Source: JBBITW01 sp037440525 (GTDB lineage Bacteria > Desulfobacterota > BSN033 > UBA1163). Taken from it: a stretch of 10,088 nucleotides of DNA. A program made the translations under genes and the position numbers. The stretch is from positions 1 through 10,088 of the forward strand of contig JBBITW010000135.1 of assembly GCA_037440525.1 (NCBI GenBank), given 5' to 3'. Under the pieces are notes generated by a model, which was given only the letters and a program-made list of their open reading frames with translations, had not been told where the DNA came from and ran no database searches. The stretch's first letter is position 1, and every line of letters starts with the position of its first letter. Shown piece after piece: positions 1 through 6,753 of the stretch.

Positions 1-107
1 AACCCTTGAATCCTAAAATCCTTTTTGCCAGAGGCGTATCCGATTCTATCGGAGATTCCTTTTAACAACTATATTGGAGAAGAACTAAAAATTTAGATCG
101 TCCGCTT

Positions 108-172
108 GATAAGATTTTCGAGGATATTCCTGCCAGATCTTTTAACTTAGCCCTTTTTAAGTAACGTGTTAC
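108..172 (+). repeat. Left copy of imperfect inverted repeat shared with the right end
   Basis: Read on the + strand, this stretch matches the reverse complement of 10024-10088 at 60 of 65 positions without gaps. The first 46 bases (108-153) are identical. Mismatches fall at 154, 155, 164, 165 and 167. The copy ends in a small palindrome, GTAAC-GT-GTTAC (161-172), whose arms survive only in part in the other copy. The other copy runs into the end of the window, so the true repeat may extend left of 108 here. It encodes no evident protein. It is probably a dispersed non-coding repeat at which the assembly broke. Confidence 0.85.
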
Positions 173-246
173 AACTCAAAGTATTGCATTTCCGTATAGG
201 AAAGGGTTAGATTTTTCAAATCATAAAAGAGGTCTCTTAAAAAGTA

Positions 247-276
247 TTTAGAAAGAGTCTTATAGAGCTTTCTAAA
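247..276 (+). repeat. Perfect 9-bp inverted repeat in the leader of the nucleotidyltransferase gene
   Basis: TTTAGAAAG (247-255) pairs perfectly with CTTTCTAAA (268-276) across a 12-base loop. It ends 26 bases before the ATG at 303. No T run follows, so it is not a typical terminator. It could be a leader hairpin, an operator or a repeat remnant. The sequence is AT-rich, so chance is also possible. Confidence 0.35.
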
Positions 277-302
277 ATAATCCAATTTTTTACCATCAAA
301 AA

Positions 303-1709
303 ATGGATTTTGACCAGATAAAGAAAAGAATCATCACAGATCCAATTGTCTCAATGCTATCCAATCTTTCAAAGGAGAAGAACATACCCATTTTCCTTGT
401 GGGAGGTTATATCCGCGACCAGTTGATAGAACATTTTTTCAATATGCCTTCTTCAGATTTAAGAGATTATGACTTTATAATCTACCCAAAAGATTCCATT
501 TTTATTGCGTCGATTGAGGCGATTCTAAATTGTAAATTCTTCAGGGTTGGAAGGGAAGATATAGGAACTTCTACATATAGAATTGTAAAAGATGGTATAT
601 CCATTGACATAACCTACCTCCAGGGGAAAGATATAGAAGAAGACCTCCGCAGAAGGGATTTTACAATCAATGCAATTGCCTTTTGCCTTCTTGACGAAAC
701 CTTCCATTTTATAAGAGGGGCCTTGGAGGATACCCAGAACCAGGTCATTCGTTTGACCTCAAACCTTGCTATTGATCATGATCCGCTAAGAATGCTGAGG
801 GCTATCCGTTATTTATGCACTCTAAAAGGTTTCAGATTAGATTCTGAACTTCGAGAGGAAATTTCACTAAAAAGAGCCCTTTTGAACAGAGTCCCTGGGG
901 AGCGTGTCAAGATGGAGCTGGATCATATTTTTGCCTCATCTCAGCCATCCATTGGAACCCAACTCCTCTATGAATCAGGCCTTTTATATGTAATTATGCC
1001 AGAGCTAAAAGGCCTTGAAGAACTAGGGCAAAGCGAATATCACCATCTAACCGTTCTTGCCCATACAATTCGCATGATTGAGAAGATACCTTTTGCCATT
1101 GAGTGGGTTTTGTCAAACGATAAGTATGCCAAGCTGTCAAAAGAGGAGTTACTTTCATTATATTACGCCTCGCTATTTCATGATATTGGAAAGAAATATA
1201 CTTATTCTGTGGATGATAAAGGGAGGGTTCATTTCTTTGATCATGAGTCCTACTCATCGGAAGAGGCTGAAAAAATAATGAATAGGCTTAGGTTTTCAAA
1301 CTGGGCAAAACTCAGGGTCCTCCGACTTATCCAGAACCACATGAGAATCTTAAATCTCTCAAGGGATACAAAGGATTCAGCCTTAAAGAGGTTGATAAAT
1401 CATATGGGTGAGGATACTCTCTTGTTGATTCTTCACACCATTGCTGATAAAGAGGCAAGCCGGGGTATTCTTTCTCTTCAACTTGATGAGATTATAGAAC
1501 AAAACTGCCTGCGTATATTGAGGTTACTTAGAGAAAAGGAGATTATTCATCCCCCTTCCCTTATTACAGGCTATGATGTAATGGCTCTGGGCTATAAACC
1601 CGGTCCAAAGGTTGGACAGATCCTCAGTTTCATAAGAGATAAGCAGATTGAAGGCGATATCAAAACACGTGAAGAGGCTTTAGAGGTTTTGAAAAGTAGA
1701 TTCGGTTAA
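303..1709 (+). CDS. CCA tRNA nucleotidyltransferase / poly(A) polymerase family protein with HD domain
   Basis: This 468-residue cytoplasmic protein belongs to the class II nucleotidyltransferase family, which adds CCA (or only CC or A) to tRNA 3' ends or adds poly(A) to RNA. The N-terminal head has the family signature: GGYIRD (34-39), catalytic carboxylates DYD (55-57) with the likely third at D102, then RRRDFTINAIAF (116-127) and DPLRMLRAIRY in the nucleotide-binding neck. An HD phosphohydrolase-type domain follows, with LFHDIGKK centred on H293-D294, as in many bacterial members. Sequence alone does not separate CCA-adding, A-adding and poly(A) activities, so no symbol is given. The ATG at 303 has no clear Shine-Dalgarno sequence. 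The next in-frame ATG (residue 18) would cut into the head domain. The gene stands 105 bp before galE, which has its own promoter. Confidence 0.92.
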   Translation: MDFDQIKKRIITDPIVSMLSNLSKEKNIPIFLVGGYIRDQLIEHFFNMPSSDLRDYDFIIYPKDSIFIASIEAILNCKFFRVGREDIGTSTYRIVKDGISIDITYLQGKDIEEDLRRRDFTINAIAFCLLDETFHFIRGALEDTQNQVIRLTSNLAIDHDPLRMLRAIRYLCTLKGFRLDSELREEISLKRALLNRVPGERVKMELDHIFASSQPSIGTQLLYESGLLYVIMPELKGLEELGQSEYHHLTVLAHTIRMIEKIPFAIEWVLSNDKYAKLSKEELLSLYYASLFHDIGKKYTYSVDDKGRVHFFDHESYSSEEAEKIMNRLRFSNWAKLRVLRLIQNHMRILNLSRDTKDSALKRLINHMGEDTLLLILHTIADKEASRGILSLQLDEIIEQNCLRILRLLREKEIIHPPSLITGYDVMALGYKPGPKVGQILSFIRDKQIEGDIKTREEALEVLKSRFG

Positions 1710-1744
1710 TCTTAAATCATTAATTATTTAGGCATTGATTAACC
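1704..1744 (+). terminator. Possible stem-loop over the stop codon of the nucleotidyltransferase gene
   Basis: GGTTAATC (1704-1711) pairs perfectly with GATTAACC (1737-1744). Inside the loop TAAAT can pair with ATTTA, extending the structure. The stop codon TAA lies in the left arm. No strong T tract follows (CCATTTCC), so intrinsic termination is weakly supported. It lies just upstream of the galE -35 box at 1754 and could instead affect that promoter. Confidence 0.3.
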
Positions 1745-1753
1745 CCATTTCCA

Positions 1754-1782
1754 TTGACAGGAGTATTTAATTCCTTTATAAA
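1754..1782 (+). promoter_or_regulatory. Sigma-70-type promoter for galE
   Basis: A consensus -35 box TTGACA (1754-1759) is followed after exactly 17 bases by TATAAA (1777-1782), 5 of 6 matches to the -10 consensus. Transcription would start near 1789, giving a leader of about 25 bases before the galE ATG at 1815. This suggests that galE is transcribed independently of the gene upstream. Confidence 0.7.
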
Positions 1783-1814
1783 TATATTAAAATCAATTCA
1801 TCATAAAGTGCTCA

Positions 1815-2815
1815 ATGTCTTATATATTTATTACAGGCGGTGCAGGATATATTGGATGTCATGTAGTGAAAGAACTTACTAAGAAAGGTTATAAAGTAAT
1901 CGTTTATGATAATCTACAAACTGGTCATCTTAAGGCAGTACAAGGTGCCAAATTCATACTGGGAGATCTTTCCGACCCATATAAATTAAGAGATACCTTC
2001 CGCAACTATCATATTTCAGCCGTTATGCATTTTGCAGCTGATTCCCTTGTATCAGAATCTGTTGAGAAGCCTCTAAAATATTTTATAAATAACGTTAAAA
2101 ATAGTTTAAATCTATTGGAAATTATGGAAGAATTTAAAATCAATAAATTTGTATTTTCCTCCTCTGCCGCAGTTTATGGTGAACCAAGGGATATTCCAAT
2201 AACTGAAGAACATCCCTGCAATCCAAATAATCCCTATGGTGAGACTAAATGGATTTTCGAAAAGGTTCTTGAATACTTTCATCAGGGAAAAAATTTGGAT
2301 TACATTTCCTTAAGATATTTTAATGCAGCTGGTGCTGATCCAGAGGGTGAATTGGGCGAAGATCATAATCCTGAGACTCATCTTATACCAATATGTCTAA
2401 AAGCTGCATTGGAGGGAAAAACAATTCCCATATACGGAACAGACTATGATACAATTGATGGAACATGTATTCGTGACTACATACATGTAACAGACCTTGC
2501 TTATGCCCATATCTTAGCCCTCGAAAAGCTGGGCGATAAAGGAATATCCCAGATATACAACCTTGGAAATGGAAATGGATATTCTGTTAAGGAGGTAATT
2601 GAGACTGTATNNNNNNNNNNNNNNNNNNNNNNNNNNNNNNNNNNNNCATCGAAAGGCCAAGGAGGCATGGGGATCCTGCCCGTCTGGTAGCGAGTTCGAA
2701 AAAGATTAAAGAGGAACTTGGATGGTGCCCTAAATTTCCATCTTTGGATGTGATAATTGAGACAGCTTGGAAATGGCATAAAAACCATCCCAATGGCTAT
2801 AATGATTTAAATTGA
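1815..2815 (+). CDS. galE: UDP-glucose 4-epimerase GalE, interrupted by an assembly gap
   Basis: GalE interconverts UDP-glucose and UDP-galactose with bound NAD, feeding galactose use and surface-polysaccharide synthesis. It is an extended short-chain dehydrogenase. Visible are the NAD-binding GGAGYIG (8-14), the catalytic serine in SSSAAVYG (probably S117), and Y141-x3-K145 in YGETK. The late motifs CIRDYIHVTDLAYAH and YNLGNGNGYSV are also present. The coding sequence reads in frame from 1815 to 2610, then meets 36 Ns. After the gap the family C-terminus (HGDPARLVASSKKIKEELGW) reads in a different frame from 2648 and stops at TGA 2813-2815. The 36-N length is therefore not right for this gene; about 34 or 37 bases would restore the frame and supply the 12 or 13 missing residues. 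The full protein would be about 332 residues, normal for GalE. It is probably an intact gene. There is no strong Shine-Dalgarno sequence. Confidence 0.93.
2611..2646. other. Assembly gap (36 Ns) inside galE
   Basis: Thirty-six unknown bases split galE between the ...YSVKEVIETV segment and the ...HGDPARLVASS segment. By comparison with known GalE proteins the missing part should encode only about a dozen residues. The gap is thus nearly its true length, but off by a non-multiple of three. Confidence 0.97.
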
Positions 2816-2848
2816 GTTATCCCTAAATTGAGAGATTTTTTATTAAAA

Positions 2849-2865
2849 GCCTTTCCATTAAAGGC
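2849..2865. promoter_or_regulatory. Perfect 6-bp hairpin between galE and purF
   Basis: GCCTTT (2849-2854) pairs with AAAGGC (2860-2865) around a 5-base loop, 53 bases before the purF start. On the + strand no T run follows. On the minus strand it is followed by a T-rich stretch, but no minus-strand gene needs a terminator here. It may be a leader hairpin or operator for purF, or chance. Confidence 0.3.
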
Positions 2866-2918
2866 AGAACCACCTTGGATATTTAGAGAATACTAACTCA
2901 TGTAATTTGATAAAATCT

Positions 2919-4274
2919 ATGTGTGGTATCTTTGGTATTTTCAATCATCCTGAAGCATCAAATCATACTTATTTAGGTCTCTATGCCCTTCAACATAGAG
3001 GCCAGGAGAGCGCTGGTATTGCCTCTTCTGATGGGAAAAAACTCTATCATTATCGACAGATGGGGCTTGTCTCTGAAATCTTCTCAAGTGATATTATTAA
3101 AAGGCTTTCTGGAAAGAGCGCCATAGGCCATGTCCGCTATTCAACAACAGGGACGAGTGAGCTTAAAAATGCCCAGCCATTTGTTGTGGATTATGCCCGA
3201 GGAACAATCGCAATTGCTCACAATGGAAATCTAACAAATGCCTCTCTAATCAGGAATGAATTAGAGCAGGAAGGCTCAATATTTCAGTCAAATATGGATA
3301 CAGAGGTAATTATTCATCTAATCGCCCGTTCAAAGGAGAGGACATTTATAGAGAGGACAATTGATGCATTAAATAAGGTTGAAGGCGCCTACTCTCTGCT
3401 TCTTCTTACAGAAAGGGAGATGGTGGCAATAAGAGATCCCTTAGGATTTAGGCCTCTTGTGCTCGGTCAGCTAAAAGGTCATCCTGTTGTGGCCTCAGAA
3501 ACATGTGCATTTGATCTAATTGGTGCCAAATTTGTGAGAGAGATTGAACCTGGAGAATTCATCCTTTTTGATAATGATGGGATACATTCCTTTAAACCTT
3601 TCCCTCCAGGACCCACCCATCAATGCATCTTTGAGTTTATATATTTTGCTCGGCCTGATAGTTTCCTTTTTGGCAGAAATGTCTATAATGTGAGGAAATC
3701 GTTTGGCCAGCAACTTGCGAGAGAAGCCCCTGCAAAAGCAGATATGGTTGTGCCTATACCTGATTCTGGAATTCCCGCAACCATAGGCTATGCCTCAGAA
3801 TCCAAAATTCCATTAGAACTTGGAATGATCAGAAATCATTATATAGGAAGGACATTCATCGAACCCGAACAACGTATCCGCCACTTTGGAGTAAAGATTA
3901 AACTTAATCCTATTAAAGAACTTTTAAAGGGGAAGAGGATTGTTACGATCGATGACTCAATCGTTCGCGCTACCACGAGTAAAAAGATTAATAAGATGTT
4001 TCGCTATGTAGGTGCCAAAGAGATTCATGTTCGAATTAGCTCGCCTCCAATTACACACCCGTGCTTTTTTGGGATAGATACGCCCAGAAGATCAGAATTG
4101 ATAGCATCGTCCATGAGTGTAAAGGAAATTATGAAGTTTATTAATGCAAGTTCTTTAAATTATTTAAGTTTAGAGGGATTAAAAGAATGTGTAAAAGGTG
4201 AGGAAGAAAACTTCTGTTATGCCTGTTTTACAGGAGATTATCCTATCCTTCTGCCCTTGGAAATGATCGGATAA
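2919..4274 (+). CDS. purF: Amidophosphoribosyltransferase PurF
   Basis: PurF makes phosphoribosylamine from PRPP and glutamine, the first committed step of purine synthesis. The ATG at 2919 is chosen because it puts the catalytic N-terminal nucleophile Cys directly after Met (MCGIFGIF), so Met removal exposes it. An in-frame TTG at 2907 would add four residues. The glutaminase half shows LQHRGQESAGI, GHVRYSTTG and HNGNL. The phosphoribosyltransferase half shows the PRPP loop VTIDDSIVR (acidic pair D345-D346). Four cysteines sit where the Bacillus subtilis-type enzyme binds its [4Fe-4S] cluster: C236, C382, and C433/C436 in CYAC. This makes it the iron-sulphur class of PurF, in which the cluster gives oxygen sensitivity. 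At 451 residues the length is normal. There is no clear Shine-Dalgarno sequence or promoter, so transcription with galE is possible. Confidence 0.95.
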   Translation: MCGIFGIFNHPEASNHTYLGLYALQHRGQESAGIASSDGKKLYHYRQMGLVSEIFSSDIIKRLSGKSAIGHVRYSTTGTSELKNAQPFVVDYARGTIAIAHNGNLTNASLIRNELEQEGSIFQSNMDTEVIIHLIARSKERTFIERTIDALNKVEGAYSLLLLTEREMVAIRDPLGFRPLVLGQLKGHPVVASETCAFDLIGAKFVREIEPGEFILFDNDGIHSFKPFPPGPTHQCIFEFIYFARPDSFLFGRNVYNVRKSFGQQLAREAPAKADMVVPIPDSGIPATIGYASESKIPLELGMIRNHYIGRTFIEPEQRIRHFGVKIKLNPIKELLKGKRIVTIDDSIVRATTSKKINKMFRYVGAKEIHVRISSPPITHPCFFGIDTPRRSELIASSMSVKEIMKFINASSLNYLSLEGLKECVKGEEENFCYACFTGDYPILLPLEMIG

Positions 4275-4275
4275 G

Positions 4276-4293
4276 AGAATATTTTAATATTCT
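4276..4293. terminator. Possible bidirectional AT-rich terminator between purF and pyrE
   Basis: AGAATATT (4276-4283) and AATATTCT (4286-4293) form a perfect 8-bp inverted repeat with a 2-base spacer, in the 40-bp gap between the convergent purF and pyrE stop codons. Its place suits a shared terminator. The stem has only one G-C pair and the flanking T tract is weak, so function is uncertain. Confidence 0.35.
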
Positions 4294-4314
4294 GAAACAA
4301 GTGATTTTTAGTTA

Positions 4315-5004
4315 TTATGTAGATACCATAGGGGCATTTGAAGCGGCACGGTTTTCTTCTTCAATATATTTTATTAATATCTCGTAATCTCTATTTTCAA
4401 TTAGCCCGACTTTATTCAACCACTTAATGGCATCAGAAATATTGAATAATATATGAGGTTCAATCCTGTGGGCTCTGAGCCTTTCCTTTCCTCCCTGTTC
4501 ACGATCTAAGAGAACTACCAGTTCATTGACAACTCCTCCAAAATCTCTTACAACCTCTGCTGCCTCAATAACACTCTCTCCTGTTGTAATAAGATCATCG
4601 ACAATAAGGACTCGATCATTTCGTTCAAGAATCCCCTCAATCTTCTTCCTTACACCATGTTCTTTACGGGCTTGACGATAATAGATTAAGGGAATCCCAA
4701 GTTTCTGGCTTACCACTGTTGCAAATGGAACACCAGCGGTTGGAACCCCGAGGACCTTATCAATCTTTTCCTTTCCAATCTCGTTAACAATGATCCTTGT
4801 GAGGGCATTTGCAATCCAGTCCATTGTAATAGGACTTGATATGGTAAGTCTTAAATCAATATAATAAGGACTTCTCTTTCCTGAGGTGAGTATATAATCT
4901 CCAAATTTTATAGCATCATTTTTAATTAGGAGTATCCCTACCTGCTTCATTAAGAAGAGTTTCTCTTCTTCCCACACTATTTTTTCAATCTCATTAAGAC
5001 CCAT
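4315..5004 (-). CDS. pyrE: Orotate phosphoribosyltransferase PyrE
   Basis: PyrE joins orotate to PRPP to give orotidine 5'-phosphate, the fifth step of pyrimidine synthesis. The N-terminal core FGDYILTSGKRSPYYIDLR is typical of the family. VLGVPTAGVPFA and YYRQARKEHGVRKKIEG (substrate and dimer loop) follow, then the PRPP-binding motif RVLIVDDLITTGESV with its paired aspartates. A roughly 30-residue tail after the last family helix is slightly long. The start is uncertain. ATGs at 5010 and 5004 give 231 or 229 residues. The ATG at 4950 gives 211, closer to the usual length, but the stretch upstream (GLNEIEKIVWEEEKLF) looks like real protein. A TTG at 5046 coincides with the -35 box and is rejected. 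No start has a good Shine-Dalgarno sequence. The gene converges on purF and diverges from the PreA-like gene. Confidence 0.93.
   Translation of the reverse strand: MGLNEIEKIVWEEEKLFLMKQVGILLIKNDAIKFGDYILTSGKRSPYYIDLRLTISSPITMDWIANALTRIIVNEIGKEKIDKVLGVPTAGVPFATVVSQKLGIPLIYYRQARKEHGVRKKIEGILERNDRVLIVDDLITTGESVIEAAEVVRDFGGVVNELVVLLDREQGGKERLRAHRIEPHILFNISDAIKWLNKVGLIENRDYEILIKYIEEENRAASNAPMVST
4952..4970 (-). repeat. Perfect 8-bp inverted repeat next to an alternative pyrE start codon
   Basis: AAGAAGAG (4952-4959) and CTCTTCTT (4963-4970) pair perfectly with a 3-base loop. On the pyrE strand the hairpin ends one base before the ATG at 4950. If that ATG is the true start, the hairpin would hold the purine-rich ribosome-binding region in a stem. 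If translation begins at 5004 it is simply coding sequence. Confidence 0.35.
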
Positions 5005-5019
5005 AATCATAAAATATTT

Positions 5020-5046
5020 TTTATAAGAATTTATAAAAGATGTCAA
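5020..5046 (-). promoter_or_regulatory. Probable pyrE promoter
   Basis: On the minus strand TTGACA (5046 down to 5041) is followed after 15 bases by TATAAA (5025 down to 5020). The 15-base spacer is short; a 17-base spacer gives the poorer TAAAAA. Transcription would start near 5013, only a few bases before the ATGs at 5010 and 5004, implying a nearly leaderless message, or a 60-base leader if translation begins at 4950. Confidence 0.5.
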
Positions 5047-5073
5047 GAGATTTTTTTGCTTGCCCCTCCCTTT

Positions 5074-5241
5074 ATTTTAAGGCTGTGTCGCAATGAGGTG
5101 TATGCCATGTTTGTCATTCCGAGCCTCCTTTTTCTGTCATTCCGAGCGAAGCGAGGAATCTATAGAATTCAAACCCTTATAAAAAATAGATTCTTCGGCT
5201 AAAGCATCAGAATGAGATTAAGATACAGCTCCATTTTAAGG
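5074..5241. mobile_element. MITE-like non-coding element with flanking 9-bp direct repeats
   Basis: A 150-bp non-coding unit (5083-5232) is bordered by the direct repeat ATTTTAAGG (5074-5082 and 5233-5241), which looks like a target-site duplication. Its ends are weakly inverted: CTGTGTC at the left against CTGTATC as the reverse complement of 5223-5229. Inside, TGTCATTCCGAGC occurs twice (5112-5124, 5135-5147). The second copy begins a left arm (5137-5163) whose reverse complement is partly kept at 5186-5215 (ATCTAT, ATTC and TCATTC are recognisable). Elements with a CATTCCGAGCGAAGCGAGGAAT-like core recur in many bacterial genomes, as I recall. The right arm has decayed, which suggests an old, immobile copy. 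Confidence 0.6.
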
Positions 5242-5316
5242 AGAGGCATGGAGGGGTTAACAGATTAAATACTTTTTCAGAGCTCTTTTGATTTTTTGTA
5301 ACTTTTCAAAAAAAAT

Positions 5317-5345
5317 TTGACAGCCTGTTGGATTTAAATTAGTAT
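5317..5345 (+). promoter_or_regulatory. Sigma-70-type promoter for the PreA-like gene
   Basis: A consensus TTGACA (5317-5322) is followed after 17 bases by TAGTAT (5340-5345; 4 of 6 matches to TATAAT), with A/T-rich sequence upstream. Transcription would start near 5352, about 54 bases before the ATG at 5406. Confidence 0.6.
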
Positions 5346-5350
5346 ACAGG

Positions 5351-5368
5351 TGATCAAGTTCTTGATAA
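5351..5368. promoter_or_regulatory. Possible operator palindrome at the transcription start
   Basis: ATCAAG (5353-5358) and CTTGAT (5361-5366) are perfect inverted half-sites around TT. One outer pair also matches, giving 7 of 8 positions over 18 bp. It sits right after the -10 box, over the expected +1, a usual place for a repressor to bind. No regulator gene is in the window, so the protein is unknown. Confidence 0.4.
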
Positions 5369-5405
5369 ATAAATTTTATCCTAAATTAAACGGGGAGGAA
5401 AGATA

Positions 5406-6716
5406 ATGGGTAAACCTGATCTTACTACAGAGATTAAAGGAGTTAAATTTCGAAACCCAGTGTTACCAGGCTCCTCTGACATTATTTTGGATGTGAGAGG
5501 TGTTGAAAGATGTTTGGAGCAAGGGGTGGGAGGAATAGTTACCAAGTCCTTTACCCCCACAAATTTCAGGACAAGAGCCCGGCCTTATCATTTTAACTAC
5601 AGAATTTTTGGGAAAGAATTCGATTGCAATTTTATCTCAAAGGGAAGTGTATACCATCTTCATCCTGAAATTGTATCAGAGAAATTAATGCCAAAAATAG
5701 TTCCTCTTTGTAGGAATGAAGGAGTCCCTTTGATTGTGAGTATTTTATGTGGTGAAAATATTGATGAATGGGTTACAGAAGCCAAGCGCTTTGAGGAGGC
5801 AGGGGCAGATATGTTAGAGATCAATTTATCCTGTCCTCATGCAGGATATCAGATTGGAAAGGCTGCAGGCAGAACTCTCGGGACCAACCTTGAGCTCGTT
5901 ATGAAGATTATAAGAGCGGTAAAGAGTTCGGTTAAAATTCCCATATCACCCAAGGTTTCTGCAACACTGGAGCCCCTCGCCTACCATGTCAAAGGCTGGG
6001 TTGAAGCTGGAGCAGACTGTATCACTGCCAATAATACAGCTGTGGGGATAATGATCGATATTGAAGAAGAAGTCCCATTTGGGGGACTCGGGCCTGGAGG
6101 ATATCCAATGGGGCGTGCTTTCTTGCCATGGAGTCTTGCAAGAATAGTTGAGCTTAGAGAATATGTAAATGTTCCCATTATTGGAGTAGGAGGAATACAT
6201 CAGGCTCAGGATGCAATAATGTATATTTTACTGGGTTGCCCAGCAGTTGAAATTGCAAGCGCTGTCAACAAGTATGGATATAAACTTTTTGGTAAGATTA
6301 TAAAAGGAATAGAAGAGTGGATGCAGCGGAAGGGTTATTCTACAATACGTGATTTTATTGGAAAGGCCTATAAACTTGCCTCACTCCATAGCTCACAGGA
6401 TTTGATTGAAATGGAATGGCCTTTCCACGGACCTGAAGAGAGGCCAAGTCCAGTGATACCGGTAGTAGATTTTGATAAATGCACATTTTGTGGGAGGTGT
6501 GAAGATTTCTGCCTAAGCGGGGTCTTTGAAGTTAAGAAAAAACAGAAAAGTTTAGAAATTCAGCTTGAAGGAAGATGCTGGGGCTGTGGGGATTGTGTTG
6601 GATGGTGTCCGTCAAATGCAATAAAGATGATTGATAGAGAGACGAAGGAGGTGGTGTGGGAGAATAAAGGATTAGCAAAACCATATAGACCCGAGAACTG
6701 GAAGAGGAAAGCCTGA
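5406..6716 (+). CDS. PreA-like flavin/iron-sulphur oxidoreductase (dihydropyrimidine dehydrogenase superfamily)
   Basis: This 436-residue cytoplasmic protein joins a dihydroorotate-dehydrogenase-like FMN barrel (about 1-310) to a C-terminal ferredoxin domain (about 350-415), as in PreA and the C-terminal half of dihydropyrimidine dehydrogenase. The barrel has EINLSCPH with C143 at the place of the active-site cysteine, a conserved lysine in SPKVSAT, TANNT (N209-N210-T211) and VGGI near the FMN phosphate site. The ferredoxin part has two full [4Fe-4S] motifs: C359/C362/C365/C369 and C391/C394/C397/C401-Pro. By remembered alignment with mammalian DPD, the uracil-contacting Asn609 is H86 here, so the substrate may differ. 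No PreT-like FAD subunit is nearby. A strong GGGAGG lies 8 bases before the ATG, which has its own promoter. TRAP transporter genes follow 299 bp downstream. A true DPD, a DHOD variant or another reductase are all possible. Confidence 0.85.
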   Translation: MGKPDLTTEIKGVKFRNPVLPGSSDIILDVRGVERCLEQGVGGIVTKSFTPTNFRTRARPYHFNYRIFGKEFDCNFISKGSVYHLHPEIVSEKLMPKIVPLCRNEGVPLIVSILCGENIDEWVTEAKRFEEAGADMLEINLSCPHAGYQIGKAAGRTLGTNLELVMKIIRAVKSSVKIPISPKVSATLEPLAYHVKGWVEAGADCITANNTAVGIMIDIEEEVPFGGLGPGGYPMGRAFLPWSLARIVELREYVNVPIIGVGGIHQAQDAIMYILLGCPAVEIASAVNKYGYKLFGKIIKGIEEWMQRKGYSTIRDFIGKAYKLASLHSSQDLIEMEWPFHGPEERPSPVIPVVDFDKCTFCGRCEDFCLSGVFEVKKKQKSLEIQLEGRCWGCGDCVGWCPSNAIKMIDRETKEVVWENKGLAKPYRPENWKRKA

Positions 6717-6753
6717 TTTAAATTGTTTAGAAAATAGGAATTGTTGGTTTGAG

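Larger units (their letters stand above)
1..302. other. Intergenic region with several small hairpins and part of a dispersed repeat
   Basis: No convincing gene lies here. The region holds a 6-bp hairpin (TCCGAT at 39-44 pairing with ATCGGA at 48-53) followed by a short T-rich stretch, which could end an upstream transcript outside the window. It also holds the left copy of the end repeat (108-172), a 5-bp hairpin TTTCC/GGAAA at 189-203, and a perfect 9-bp inverted repeat at 247-276. A short open frame at 3-65 ends in TAA and may be the tail of an upstream gene, but its 20 residues match nothing I recognise. No good promoter for the gene at 303 was found. Confidence 0.6.
5047..5405. other. 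Divergent intergenic region between pyrE and the PreA-like gene
   Basis: This 359-bp region has no gene. It contains the MITE-like element (5083-5232) with its flanking direct repeats, an AT-rich stretch (5258-5316), the rightward promoter (5317-5345), a palindrome at the expected transcription start, and the Shine-Dalgarno sequence of the PreA-like gene. Confidence 0.8.

Noticed and set aside
3..65. A short open frame at the left edge as a real gene fragment
   Set aside because: Only 20 residues, ending in a repeat-like hairpin region and with no recognisable similarity; it cannot be supported as a gene.
994..1278. Short open frames on both strands inside the nucleotidyltransferase gene
   Set aside because: They overlap the HD-domain coding region, have no ribosome-binding site, and their products show no family features.
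2501..2793. Minus-strand open frames running across the N gap
   Set aside because: They exist only because the Ns are read through and they oppose the clearly recognisable galE C-terminus.
2816..2918. A riboswitch upstream of purF
   Set aside because: The gap is only about 100 bases, with one 6-bp hairpin and no recognisable purine, guanidine or ppGpp aptamer core.
5112..5147. The repeated TGTCATTCCGAGC as the start of a CRISPR array
   Set aside because: There are only two 13-base copies, 23 bases apart from start to start, with no spacer-repeat pattern and no cas genes. They are part of the MITE-like element.
5823..5895. Apparent loss of the catalytic cysteine in the PreA-like enzyme, if the LGTNLEL segment is aligned with CGQDPEL of DPD
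   Set aside because: The active-site cysteine of DPD (Cys671) lies three residues after Asn668, in NLSCPH. That motif is intact here (C143), so the enzyme is not missing it.
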